Assembly (NCBI GenBank): GCA_018673175.1
Contig: JABHDF010000050.1
Location: forward strand, 1-46,406
Reading direction: 5' to 3'
DNA: 46,406 nucleotides
From: Rhodobiaceae bacterium
GTDB lineage: Bacteria; Pseudomonadota; Alphaproteobacteria; RS24
The translations under genes were made by a program, and so were the position numbers. Positions 30,141 to 38,181 of this stretch are shown here, piece after piece. The notes below the pieces were generated by a model. That model was not told the origin of the DNA, searched no databases, and was given only the letters and a program-made list of their open reading frames with translations. The number at the start of each line of letters is the position of its first letter. The first letter of the stretch is position 1.

Positions 30141-30176
30141 CCTTTTGTTACATGGCTGTAACCTTTTGAAACATGG
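30141..30176. promoter_or_regulatory. operator-like direct and inverted repeats upstream of lpxC
   Basis: CCTTTTGTTACATGG at 30141-30155 recurs as CCTTTTGAAACATGG at 30162-30176: 13 of 15 bases agree and the period is 21 bp, about two helical turns. A perfect inverted repeat GTTACA-TGGC-TGTAAC (30147-30162) spans the gap between them. The element lies about 100 bp upstream of lpxC in a 138-bp gene-free gap and looks like a protein-binding site; the regulator is unknown. Confidence 0.45.
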
Positions 30177-30187
30177 TAAGAACATAG

Positions 30188-30642
30188 CTAGAACGCTGGA
30201 AATCCGCTAAAAACACCATCTCGTGTTTTTGTGAGGCTCTGCCTACGGTTGCCGCGCTCCAGACACGAGACATGCACCCAGCCCGCGTTCACGTCTTCGG
30301 GCTGTGGATACTCTAAAATCAGTTTATCAAACGCTAGGTTTTTCTCTATCCAGTGGGCCAAATCGAGAGGGCGCACGCCAGCCACTTCAAAATCAACCGC
30401 CCACCCTGGCAATGTTGGCTGTTCGGCGCGCCACCAATGGCGGCATTGAGCGCCGAACAGCGGAAGCCACTGGATGGGAGAATCGGTATTTGAAACTGCG
30501 CCCGCACCGGCTCCAGCACCGCCAGGCACAGATGCCGAAGGCTTTCTATGTCCGCGTTCGAGGGCTGGTTGGCAATCCCGAGGCGCGCAGCGGTTTGCGA
30601 TTTGGTTAATTCTCGCAAACGAAAATGGGGCGATAACATCAT
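30188..30642 (-). pseudogene. M15-family (M15_3) D,D-peptidase-like gene with a frameshift
   Basis: Two overlapping frames together make one protein of about 151 aa. The first (MMLSPHFRLRELTKSQTAAR, then SSGFRCSALNAAIGGAPNSQH) gives the N-terminal part. After about 30401-30408 the reading continues one frame over with GWAVDFEVAGVRPLDLAHWI and NAGWVHVSC. Joined with one added base at the CAGGGTGGGCGG tract, it restores the SxHxxGxAxD zinc motif and the later WVH histidine of the peptidase M15_3 group. It could be a recent pseudogene or a sequencing error at the G tract. It lies between the ftsZ terminator and lpxC. Confidence 0.8.
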
Positions 30643-30690
30643 CCGCCCAGTATACGCCCTGTTGCGGAAACGGGGATATATACGGGACAT

Positions 30691-30724
30691 AAAAAAACGG
30701 CCCGAGTTGCCCCGGGCCGTTTCG
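30691..30724 (-). terminator. rho-independent terminator after ftsZ
   Basis: On the minus strand ACGGCCCG and CGGGCCGT (30720-30713 and 30704-30697) form an 8-bp GC-rich stem with an 8-nt loop, extended by flanking A-T pairs and followed by a T run (plus-strand As 30691-30697). It lies about 22 bp beyond the ftsZ stop and should end the dcw transcript. Confidence 0.9.
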
Positions 30725-30745
30725 AGTCAGATGAAAAACTGGATA

Positions 30746-32569
30746 TTAGCGGCGCAAGAAAGCCGGAATATCAAGCTGGTCGGCATCAAACGAAGAGCCC
30801 GCAGACATTGTCGGCCCCGTCTGCATGCTGGTCTGAACAATCGGCTCAGAGCTTACCGCATCCACACTTGGCGCAGACACAACGGGCGCAGACACAACGG
30901 GTGCCGACACGACAGGTGCCGAAACCTTAGGCGCTTCTGCTTTTGTTTCCACAGGCGTTTCCACAGGCGCCTCAACAGGCGTTTCTACTTCAGCGGACGC
31001 ACTCGCGGCGCTGTCTTGGCTGGCCAAATCTAGGGTCGGCGCTTGCGCGACAGCCTCAGCTTTGGTTTCCATGACAGGCTCGGGAGCTTTTATTTCCGCT
31101 GCCGTAGCTGGCACTTCTGGCGCACCATCTAGCTCGTTTTGAAAAGCCGCAGGCTGCGCCATCGGGCTCGGCTCTGGCATACCAACTGGCATTGGCGCTT
31201 CGGTTATCTCTAGCGGCGCGGAAGGCGCGTCACTAATCGGCGCTTGCGGCAGTTCGTCGATGGCAATACGCGGGCTCGGCATGGTTTGTGCCGAGGTCGT
31301 GTCTTTCTTGGCACCAAACACGCGGTCAATGAACGAGCGTTTGCGCTTCGAAATTGGCTGATGTGCTGGCTGTTCTGCCCGCCCTCCGGCCAAAAAGCTT
31401 GGCAAGTCACTCTCCGCCGACGCTGGAGCTGGCATTGCTTCTGGCATTACGCCTGGCGTTACGCCTGGGGTTGCAGGGGCTTCTGCAGCCAAAGGCGCGA
31501 GACCTGGCGCCGCTGGTTCGGCCGGTGCATCTGTGACCGGCGCATCTCCATTTGGTGTCATTTGGATAATCCGACCGCCATCCATAGCTGTCAATTTAGC
31601 CGCTTCCGCGTCAATGCCCGTGGCCACAACCGATACGCGCATCATGCCGTTCAAGGCTTCGTCGAAAGTTGAACCGATGATGATATTGGCTTCTGGGTCG
31701 ACTTCTTGCTTGATGCGGCTGGCCGCTTCGTCCAGCTCATAAAGCGTCATGTCATTGCCGCCAGTGATGTTAATCAGCACACCACGCGCGCCTTGCATCG
31801 ACACATCGTCGAGCAATGGGTTGGCAATCGCGGCTTCGGCAGCTTCGACGGCACGTTTGTCGCCTTCGGCTTCGCCTGTGCCCATCATGGCTTTGCCCAT
31901 CTCGTTCATTACCGTGCGAACATCGGCGAAATCGAGATTGATAAGACCTGGCTTGATCATCAAATCGGTGATGCCCGCCACGCCCGAATGCAGCACTTCA
32001 TCGGCCATCGCAAAGGCTTCGGCAAAGGTTGTTTGAGCATTGGCAATGCGGAACAGATTTTGGTTCGGGATGATAATCAGTGTATCGACTTCCCTAGCCA
32101 GCTCTTCAATGCCTGCCTTGGCTGAACGCATGCGGCGCCCACCCTCGAAATCAAACGGCGTGGTCACCACACCGACGGTTAAAATGCCTTGCTCGCGCGC
32201 GGCACGGGCAATCACGGGTGCGGCCCCTGTGCCAGTGCCACCGCCCATGCCAGCGGTCACAAAGGCCATATGCGAGCCTTGCAACATGTCGACAATCTCG
32301 GCCATGGTTTCTTCCGCCGCGGCTTTACCAACCTCAGGATTAGAGCCAGCGCCGAGACCTTCGGTAATTTTTGAGCCGATTTGGATGCGTCGATCGGCCT
32401 TTGAATTGGTTAGCGCTTGCGCGTCTGTATTGGCGACCACAAAGTCGACGCCTTCCAGACCAGCAGCGACCATATTATTGACGGCATTGCCGCCTGCGCC
32501 GCCAACACCAAACACAACAATGCGTGGCTTGAGTTCACGTTTCGGGGGAACGGTTAATTGAATACTCAT
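30746..32569 (-). CDS. ftsZ: cell division protein FtsZ
   Basis: A tubulin-like GTPase of 607 aa that forms the Z ring. The GTPase core spans about 15-320: [14 protein letters not shown], the tubulin signature GGGTGTG (109-115) and the T7 loop [12 protein letters not shown] linker of some 275 residues rich in Pro, Ala, Glu and Val follows, with a basic [12 protein letters not shown] patch in its middle and short VSAPV repeats near its end. The conserved C-terminal peptide LDIPAFLRR (599-607) binds FtsA and other partners. The ribosome site AGGAG overlaps the stop of an upstream small ORF. A strong terminator follows. Confidence 0.98.
   Translation of the reverse strand: MSIQLTVPPKRELKPRIVVFGVGGAGGNAVNNMVAAGLEGVDFVVANTDAQALTNSKADRRIQIGSKITEGLGAGSNPEVGKAAAEETMAEIVDMLQGSHMAFVTAGMGGGTGTGAAPVIARAAREQGILTVGVVTTPFDFEGGRRMRSAKAGIEELAREVDTLIIIPNQNLFRIANAQTTFAEAFAMADEVLHSGVAGITDLMIKPGLINLDFADVRTVMNEMGKAMMGTGEAEGDKRAVEAAEAAIANPLLDDVSMQGARGVLINITGGNDMTLYELDEAASRIKQEVDPEANIIIGSTFDEALNGMMRVSVVATGIDAEAAKLTAMDGGRIIQMTPNGDAPVTDAPAEPAAPGLAPLAAEAPATPGVTPGVMPEAMPAPASAESDLPSFLAGGRAEQPAHQPISKRKRSFIDRVFGAKKDTTSAQTMPSPRIAIDELPQAPISDAPSAPLEITEAPMPVGMPEPSPMAQPAAFQNELDGAPEVPATAAEIKAPEPVMETKAEAVAQAPTLDLASQDSAASASAEVETPVEAPVETPVETKAEAPKVSAPVVSAPVVSAPVVSAPSVDAVSSEPIVQTSMQTGPTMSAGSSFDADQLDIPAFLRR
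30869..30928 (-). repeat. 15-bp tandem repeats in the ftsZ linker
   Basis: Four 15-bp units of the type GGCGCAGACACAACG (plus-strand reading) lie head to tail; the first two are identical and the next two diverge by a few bases. They encode successive VSAPV pentapeptides near the C-terminal end of the FtsZ linker. A second set of 12-bp units encoding ETPV or EAPV-like tetrapeptides lies at about 30951-30990. Unit changes would keep the frame and alter linker length. Confidence 0.8.
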
Positions 32570-32579
32570 GACTTTCTCC

Positions 32580-32744
32580 TTATCTACTCGCCGAATTTAG
32601 CGAAGTCTGGTTTGGGTTCTGAATGGTCAAAACAGTTTGGCTATCCAAGGCCTCATGACCTTGGGATGGGTTAAATTTGGCGCATAACGCCGGTGTTAAA
32701 TGGGTTTGCTCTCTCATCGGACCTACCTGGATAGCTCGGGGCAT
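32580..32744 (-). CDS. small ORF between ftsA and ftsZ (54 aa)
   Basis: A 54-codon frame fills the ftsA-ftsZ gap. Its ATG overlaps the ftsA TAA as TAATG, with GGAGG eight bases upstream. An internal ATG at codon 10 is also preceded by AGGTAGGT. Its TAA (32582-32580) runs straight into the ftsZ ribosome site (TAAGGAG), 10 bases before the ftsZ ATG. The peptide starts [13 protein letters not shown] and ends [10 protein letters not shown]; it is hydrophilic, rich in Asn, Gln, Ser and Thr, with no membrane segment or known domain. Third-position GC is about one half. It could be a real peptide or a coupling leader. Confidence 0.5.
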   Translation of the reverse strand: MPRAIQVGPMREQTHLTPALCAKFNPSQGHEALDSQTVLTIQNPNQTSLNSASR

Positions 32745-34021
32745 TAGAAATTCCTCCGTAGCCAGTTTCCGAGCCAGCTGAACGCGCCAGCAGCACGCCC
32801 TTCCTTCAGCACAGCATCGGCATGATTACGCCCGGCATAGGTCAAAAGACCCGCACAGGCAGAAAACGCAGGCCCGGTTGCACTTTCGGGCAGGCCTGTC
32901 AGACGCATTGGCGAAGCCATTCTGGCTCGCTTTTCTAAAATCGTATGGGCCAATTCGCGGGCGCCATTGAGTTGCGCCGCGCCGCCCGTTAACACCACAC
33001 GACCGCCCGCCATTTCGGAGAAGCCGCTTTGGGTTAGCTTGGTTTGAACCATTTCAAAAATTTCTTCTAACCGGGGGCGAATGATTTTGGTCAAATCGCT
33101 GCGCGGCAACATTTGATGATCGCCGCCCATGACGGGAACCTCAAATTGATCGCGGTCATCGCCTGTGGTGCCCAAGGCGCTGCCGTGAAGCGTCTTAATG
33201 CGCTCCGCCGTGACCATGGAAACATTTAACCCTTGCGCGATATCCGTCGTAATATGACGCCCACCGATAGGCGCCACGCAGGTAAATATCGCCTCGCCTC
33301 GGTAAAATATACTGGCACTTGTGGTGCCTGCGCCCATATCTATGTGCAGCACGCCGAGGTCAATCTCATCTTGAATGAGGGTCGACAGCGCGCTGGCATA
33401 TGGCGTGGCCACTAGTTTTTCGCAGCGCAAATGGCATTGCTCGATACAGGCCAGTAAATTGCGCGCCGGCCCCGCAGGCATAGCCACCATGTGTAAGCTC
33501 ACCGTCAAGGTTTCGCCCTGCATGCCAAGCGGATCGACGATGGCGTAATTATCATCAATGTCGTAGCCGACGGGAATGGCGTGGAGGATTTCCATATCGG
33601 CCGCCCAAAAATCTTCACGCGCATTGCGCAAAACCATAGCCATGTGGTCTAGGGTTACTTTTTGGCCCATCAAAGGCAGCTCTGAGGTGACCATCCGACT
33701 GGTTAACAGGCCGGAAGAAACACCGATAACCACATCGCGCACTTCCATGCCAGCCATCCGTTCGGCCGCATCCACAGCAGCGCGAATGCTATCTTCGGCG
33801 AGGCGCATATCGACCACTTGGCCAGCCACCACACCTTGGGAGACGTGATGCCCAAGGCCAGAAATTCGCAACAACCCATTTTGCCCCGACCCATCGACAC
33901 TATGCTCGCCAATCAAGCAAGCCACCTTAGAGGTGCCGACATCCAGAGCCGCAATGACCCCACGGCGCAGCGGCATAGCCGTACGGCGGTCAAATTGAGC
34001 GATGTTGAGAGGTCCGTTCAC
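32744..34021 (-). CDS. ftsA: cell division protein FtsA
   Basis: An actin-like ATPase of 425 aa that anchors FtsZ to the membrane. The phosphate-1 motif is VIAALDVGTSKVACLIGE; domain 1C follows; phosphate-2 is LGVLHIDMGAGTTSASIF and the adenosine motif is VVLTGGAAQLNGARELA. The C-terminal amphipathic helix appears as SWLGNWLRRNF. The GTG start at 34021 overlaps the ftsQ TGA (GTGA); an ATG 15 codons later (MPLRRGV) is the alternative. Its stop overlaps the start of the small ORF before ftsZ. Confidence 0.96.
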   Translation of the reverse strand: MNGPLNIAQFDRRTAMPLRRGVIAALDVGTSKVACLIGEHSVDGSGQNGLLRISGLGHHVSQGVVAGQVVDMRLAEDSIRAAVDAAERMAGMEVRDVVIGVSSGLLTSRMVTSELPLMGQKVTLDHMAMVLRNAREDFWAADMEILHAIPVGYDIDDNYAIVDPLGMQGETLTVSLHMVAMPAGPARNLLACIEQCHLRCEKLVATPYASALSTLIQDEIDLGVLHIDMGAGTTSASIFYRGEAIFTCVAPIGGRHITTDIAQGLNVSMVTAERIKTLHGSALGTTGDDRDQFEVPVMGGDHQMLPRSDLTKIIRPRLEEIFEMVQTKLTQSGFSEMAGGRVVLTGGAAQLNGARELAHTILEKRARMASPMRLTGLPESATGPAFSACAGLLTYAGRNHADAVLKEGRAAGAFSWLGNWLRRNF

Positions 34022-34923
34022 GAGGCTACCTTTGAGCTGAGTTTGGGTTTAACGCTCTGGCTAGAACGTTTCGCATCGGGGCGCAAAAGCACCCGATCTG
34101 GCAGGCGCAAATCAATCGCTTGGTTTTCGACAGCCAGAATACGGCGGTCTTTTTCTAATTGCATCAAGCGGTTGAGCGCGCCTTTGATGTTGCCCTCTGG
34201 CAGCAATACTTTGCCGCCATGGTCGAGGCGAACCGTCCACCGACGCCCGCCCGTCCAATGCGCGGCCACCATGCGGTTGCGCAGCACTGGATATTCTTTC
34301 AATTGATCCATTAAATCGCTGGCGCGCAGGGTTGACCCCTCGCCAGAAAACGTTGGCAGGTGCTCAAAAGCGCGCAAATGCTGGCGCGTAATGGCCACAC
34401 CATTGCGGTCAATCAGCGCTTTTTGACGGTTCTCTTGATACAGCGCAAAAGGTTCCCGCTCGGTCAATTTAACGTGCAAAATATTCGGCAAACGGCGCAG
34501 AACCACCGCTTTTTGAACCCATGGCAAAGCCTCAACGCGCGCATGCATCTCGTCTAGGTCGAGTGCGAAAATAGCGCCCCCTTGCTGTGCATCAATCGCG
34601 GCCAATAAATCAGCCGCTTGCGTGCGCTTGCGGCCTTCGACCGTAATATCATTAATGGCAAAGCCCATGGCGGAGCTGAGAATATAGGTTTGTTCGCGCA
34701 CCATTTCTGCCGCTGGCGTCAGCATATCAAAGCGGAAAACACTGCCCACGAGCGCGGCACAAAGCAGAGCCAGGCTGGCCAGGCGAAGTTTGCGCCCCGA
34801 CCATAAAACCCGCAGGCCAATGGCCATCAGATTAAGCGGTGTGACCAAAACAGAGATCAGCGCATCGCTAAAGCGACTTTTGAAACTCGGCTTGATCGAT
34901 TTCGTTTGTTTTACCGCTGGCAT
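34018..34923 (-). CDS. ftsQ: cell division protein FtsQ
   Basis: A bitopic membrane protein of 301 aa. A basic cytoplasmic N-terminus (MPAVKQTKSIKPSFKSRF) and one transmembrane segment (about 48-66, LASLALLCAALVGSVF) precede a periplasmic POTRA domain (INDITVEGRKRTQAADLLAAI) and the FtsQ beta domain (LPWVQKAVVLRRLPNILHVKLTEREPFA). It links early and late divisome proteins. ATG at 34923 is chosen because GGAGG lies 8 bases upstream; it overlaps the ddl 3' end by 13 bp. Its TGA overlaps the ftsA GTG. Confidence 0.94.
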   Translation of the reverse strand: MPAVKQTKSIKPSFKSRFSDALISVLVTPLNLMAIGLRVLWSGRKLRLASLALLCAALVGSVFRFDMLTPAAEMVREQTYILSSAMGFAINDITVEGRKRTQAADLLAAIDAQQGGAIFALDLDEMHARVEALPWVQKAVVLRRLPNILHVKLTEREPFALYQENRQKALIDRNGVAITRQHLRAFEHLPTFSGEGSTLRASDLMDQLKEYPVLRNRMVAAHWTGGRRWTVRLDHGGKVLLPEGNIKGALNRLMQLEKDRRILAVENQAIDLRLPDRVLLRPDAKRSSQSVKPKLSSKVAS

Positions 34924-35825
34924 GAGGCATCCTCCACAATCCATTGAACTAAATCGGCAAAGCCTATGCCCCTATGGGCGGCCATTTCGGGCACCAAAGA
35001 GAGCGGCGTCATGCCGGGTTGGGTGTTAATTTCTAAAAGTACGAGTTGGTCTTTGTCGGCATCGAAGCGGAAGTCTGCTCGGCTCACGCCGCGACAGCCA
35101 AGGGCTATGTGCGCGGCCACACTTATTTCTTGTATTTGAGCTGCCAAAGCTTGCGAGATATCGGCTGGCAAATCATGGCGCGAGCCGCCCTCTTCATATT
35201 TGGCGCGATAATCATACCAACCATTGCTCGGCACAATTTCCATTACGTCGAGGGCTTGCGTGCCCATGACGGCACAGGTTAACTCGCGCCCCGCCACATA
35301 GGCTTCCACCATGGCCATGCCCTCGAAAGCCCAGCCCGCTTCGGTGAGGCAATCGGGAACAGCATTAGAGCCATCGACGACAATCTCAATACCCACGCTA
35401 GAGCCTTGATTGACTGGCTTCACGACATAAGGCGGTTCCATAGGATGGCCTTGCACGCTGCCTTTTTCGACCAAGATAGAGGCAGCGATCGGTAAATCCA
35501 TGGCGGCAAAAATTTGTTTCGACAAATGCTTATCCATTGCCAAAGCCGAGGCGCGCACGCCCGAATGCGTGTAGGGAATTTGCAAGACTTCTAATAGCCC
35601 TTGCACTTCGCCATCTTCGCCACCGACACCATGCAGCGCGTTGAAACAAATATCTGGCTTTATGTGAGCCAATTGTTGGTCGAGCGCGTGGCTCGCATCT
35701 ATTTCGGTAACGCGGTAGCCAAGCTCGCGTAAAGCCGCGGCACATTGCGCGCCCGAGATTAAACTAACCTCGCGTTCCGGAGACCAACCGCCCATCAGCA
35801 CGCCGATATGTTGCGCGTCGCTCAT
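34911..35825 (-). CDS. ddl: D-alanine--D-alanine ligase
   Basis: An ATP-grasp ligase of 304 aa making D-Ala-D-Ala for the peptidoglycan stem peptide. GVLMGGWSPEREVSLISG is at the N-terminus, then FNALHGVGGEDGEVQGLLE, PYVVKPVNQGSSVGIEIV and the Mg-binding FRFDADKDQLVLLEINTQPGMT. It belongs to the DdlB type found in dcw clusters. Its ATG overlaps the murB TGA as ATGA, with GGGAGG upstream. Confidence 0.97.
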   Translation of the reverse strand: MSDAQHIGVLMGGWSPEREVSLISGAQCAAALRELGYRVTEIDASHALDQQLAHIKPDICFNALHGVGGEDGEVQGLLEVLQIPYTHSGVRASALAMDKHLSKQIFAAMDLPIAASILVEKGSVQGHPMEPPYVVKPVNQGSSVGIEIVVDGSNAVPDCLTEAGWAFEGMAMVEAYVAGRELTCAVMGTQALDVMEIVPSNGWYDYRAKYEEGGSRHDLPADISQALAAQIQEISVAAHIALGCRGVSRADFRFDADKDQLVLLEINTQPGMTPLSLVPEMAAHRGIGFADLVQWIVEDASCQR

Positions 35826-36754
35826 ACAGCCTCCCCGATGCGTTTAATTTCCCAATGCAAATCTTCGCCACTGGCTTGCGCCACGAGGGTGCGAACTTGC
35901 TCGCCCAAGTTTTCCAAATCGGCGGCGCTGGCTTGGCCGTGATTGATCATAAAGTTGCAATGCAGCTCAGATATTTGCGCGTCGCCCACTTGCAAGCCTC
36001 GGGCGCCTGCGGCGTCGATGAGCTTCCAAGCTTTCGGGCCTTGCGGATTGGCGCCGCCTGGATTTTTAAAGGTCGAGCCACCCGTGCGCGATTTTATCGG
36101 CTGGGTTTGCTCGCGTTTGGCCGAAATCTCTTCCATGGCCGCCAGGATGGTTGGCTGGTCGCCAGGCGTGGCTTCAAAGCGGGCGCCTGTGTAGACCAGA
36201 AATTCTGAATAGCCATTGTGGCGATAGCTCAACTGTAAGTCATCGGCAGAGAAAACGTGCTTATTGCCCGCTCTATCCAGAGCTTCAACCTCGACCAAAA
36301 CATCGCTGGTCTCGCCGCCATAGGCGCCTGCGTTCATGGCAATCGCGCCGCCAATGGCGCCCGGAATGCCGCGATAGAACTCTAGGCCAGATAGCGATAC
36401 ATCGGCGGCTGCGCGTGCCAGCTTCACATCTAAAGTGGCGGCACCAGCTAACATGTGTGTCTGTGAGGTTTGCGTGACCTGGCCAAAGGCCGCGCCGAGG
36501 CGCAACACCACGCCGCGCACGCCGCCGTCTCGTACCAAAGTGTTGGAGCCTGCCCCCAAAATATGCAGCGGCACCTCGTCGGGAAGCGCCGCGAGGAAGG
36601 CCGACAAATCATCCACGTCGGCTGGCATAAACATGACATCTGCCGTGCCGCCTACGCGGAACCAGCACAAATCGGCCAGCGCGACATCCCGCAAATATTT
36701 GCCCCGCACTTCTGGTAGCGGCCAATCTTGTATCTGGGCTGGCTGGCTTTGCAT
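35822..36754 (-). CDS. murB: UDP-N-acetylenolpyruvoylglucosamine reductase
   Basis: A FAD-dependent reductase of 310 aa that turns UDP-GlcNAc-enolpyruvate into UDP-MurNAc. The FAD motif ILGAGSNTLVRDGGVRGVVL, LSGLEFYRGIPGAIGGAIAMNAGAYGGE and SRTGGSTFKNPGG, containing the catalytic serine region, are visible. The ATG overlaps the murC TAA as TAATG, with GGGAGG nine bases upstream; the TGA overlaps the ddl ATG. Confidence 0.97.
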   Translation of the reverse strand: MQSQPAQIQDWPLPEVRGKYLRDVALADLCWFRVGGTADVMFMPADVDDLSAFLAALPDEVPLHILGAGSNTLVRDGGVRGVVLRLGAAFGQVTQTSQTHMLAGAATLDVKLARAAADVSLSGLEFYRGIPGAIGGAIAMNAGAYGGETSDVLVEVEALDRAGNKHVFSADDLQLSYRHNGYSEFLVYTGARFEATPGDQPTILAAMEEISAKREQTQPIKSRTGGSTFKNPGGANPQGPKAWKLIDAAGARGLQVGDAQISELHCNFMINHGQASAADLENLGEQVRTLVAQASGEDLHWEIKRIGEAV

Positions 36755-38181
36755 TAGACAGTGCCTCCCAGTTTCTCGGCCAAGGCATAGGCCATGGCTG
36801 AAATGGAGCCTGCGCCCATGAAAATCACGACATCTTCGGGTTGCATCTCTTTGGCCAACACATCGGCCAGCTGATCATTATCCGCGACGTAAATGGCGTG
36901 GCGGTGGCCGTGTGCGCGCAAGCCTTCGACCAGCGCACCACTATCGAAACCCTCAATCGGGGCCTCGCCAGCTTCAAACACGGGCGTTACCAAAACCGTA
37001 TCGGCACCGTTCATGCTCGCGCAGAAACCTTCGAATAAATCTCTGAGGCGGGTGTAGCGATGCGGCTGCATGACAGCCATCACGCGGCCTTTGGTGACCG
37101 CACGCGCGCTCTCCAAAACCGCTTCAATTTCTACCGGATGATGGGCGTAATCATCGAAAATACGAATGTTCTTGTCGAGCGCGGTCACCGGCGTAAAGCG
37201 ACGTTTTACACCGCTAAATTCGGACAGACCTTTGCGAATGCTGGCTTCATCGCCACCCACTTCTATGGCGGCGGCAATGGCGGCCAAAGCGTTTTGCAAA
37301 TTATGTTTGCCAGCCATAGGCAAAGACAAATCGCGCAACTGTTTTTGGCTATCGGTGCGGCGGTCGCGCCATATCACGTCGAAATATTGGGTCAGCCCTT
37401 CTTCGCGAATATCTACCGCGCGGACATCGGCCTGCTCGCCGAGACCATAGGTAATGAGGCGGCGGTCCGTCACGCGACCCACAAGGCTTTGCACCTCAGG
37501 GTGGTCGAGGCAAACAATGCCGACCCCGTAAAAGGGAATGTTTTGGATATAGCGATCGAAAGCGGCACGCAGACCCTCGAAGTCGCCGTAATGTTCCAGA
37601 TGCTCTGGGTCAATATTGGTGACAATGGCAATCGTCGTTGGCAGGCGAACGAAAGTGCCGTCGCTTTCATCGGCTTCCACCACCATCCACTCGCCTTGGC
37701 CGAGGCGGGCATTGGTGCCATAGGCATTGATAATGCCGCCGTTCATCACCGTCGGGTCAAGCGCGGCAGCATCGAGAAGCGCCGCGGTCAAAGAGGTGGT
37801 TGTGGTTTTGCCATGGGTGCCAGCAATGGTGATGCAAGGCTTGAGGCGCATCAGCTCGGCCAACATCTCGGCGCGGCGCACAACCGGAATATGCGCGGCA
37901 CGGGCCGCTTGCACTTCTGGGTTATCGTTGGGCACGGCAGAGGAGATGGTTACCACACCAGCTTTTTCCACATGGGCCGCGGCATGGCCTTGCATAATCT
38001 CAATGCCCATGGCGGCAAGGCGTTCGGTATTGGCATTGGTGCCCATATCGCTGCCCTGTACCTCATAGCCCATCAGGTGCATCACTTCGGCAATGCCGCT
38101 CATGCCAATGCCGCCGATGCCAACAATATGCACGCGGCCAAAGGGGCGCAGTCCTGCAGGGAGAGACATGGCTTTATCCAT
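36754..38181 (-). CDS. murC: UDP-N-acetylmuramate--L-alanine ligase
   Basis: A Mur ligase of 475 aa that adds L-Ala to UDP-MurNAc. The Rossmann-type HIVGIGGIGMSGIAEVMHLMG, the P-loop AGTHGKTTTTSLTAALLD and IFDDYAHHPVEIEAVL are typical. ATG at 38181 is chosen because AGGAGG lies six bases upstream; it overlaps the murG stop by 8 bp. A frame open to 38229 adds 16 unsupported residues. Confidence 0.97.
   Translation of the reverse strand: MDKAMSLPAGLRPFGRVHIVGIGGIGMSGIAEVMHLMGYEVQGSDMGTNANTERLAAMGIEIMQGHAAAHVEKAGVVTISSAVPNDNPEVQAARAAHIPVVRRAEMLAELMRLKPCITIAGTHGKTTTTSLTAALLDAAALDPTVMNGGIINAYGTNARLGQGEWMVVEADESDGTFVRLPTTIAIVTNIDPEHLEHYGDFEGLRAAFDRYIQNIPFYGVGIVCLDHPEVQSLVGRVTDRRLITYGLGEQADVRAVDIREEGLTQYFDVIWRDRRTDSQKQLRDLSLPMAGKHNLQNALAAIAAAIEVGGDEASIRKGLSEFSGVKRRFTPVTALDKNIRIFDDYAHHPVEIEAVLESARAVTKGRVMAVMQPHRYTRLRDLFEGFCASMNGADTVLVTPVFEAGEAPIEGFDSGALVEGLRAHGHRHAIYVADNDQLADVLAKEMQPEDVVIFMGAGSISAMAYALAEKLGGTV

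Noticed and set aside
32671-32701. Two TTAAAT motifs in the ftsA-ftsZ gap as a CtrA site
   Set aside because: CtrA boxes need TTAA pairs 7 bp apart; here the spacing is about 21 bp, and both lie within the small ORF.
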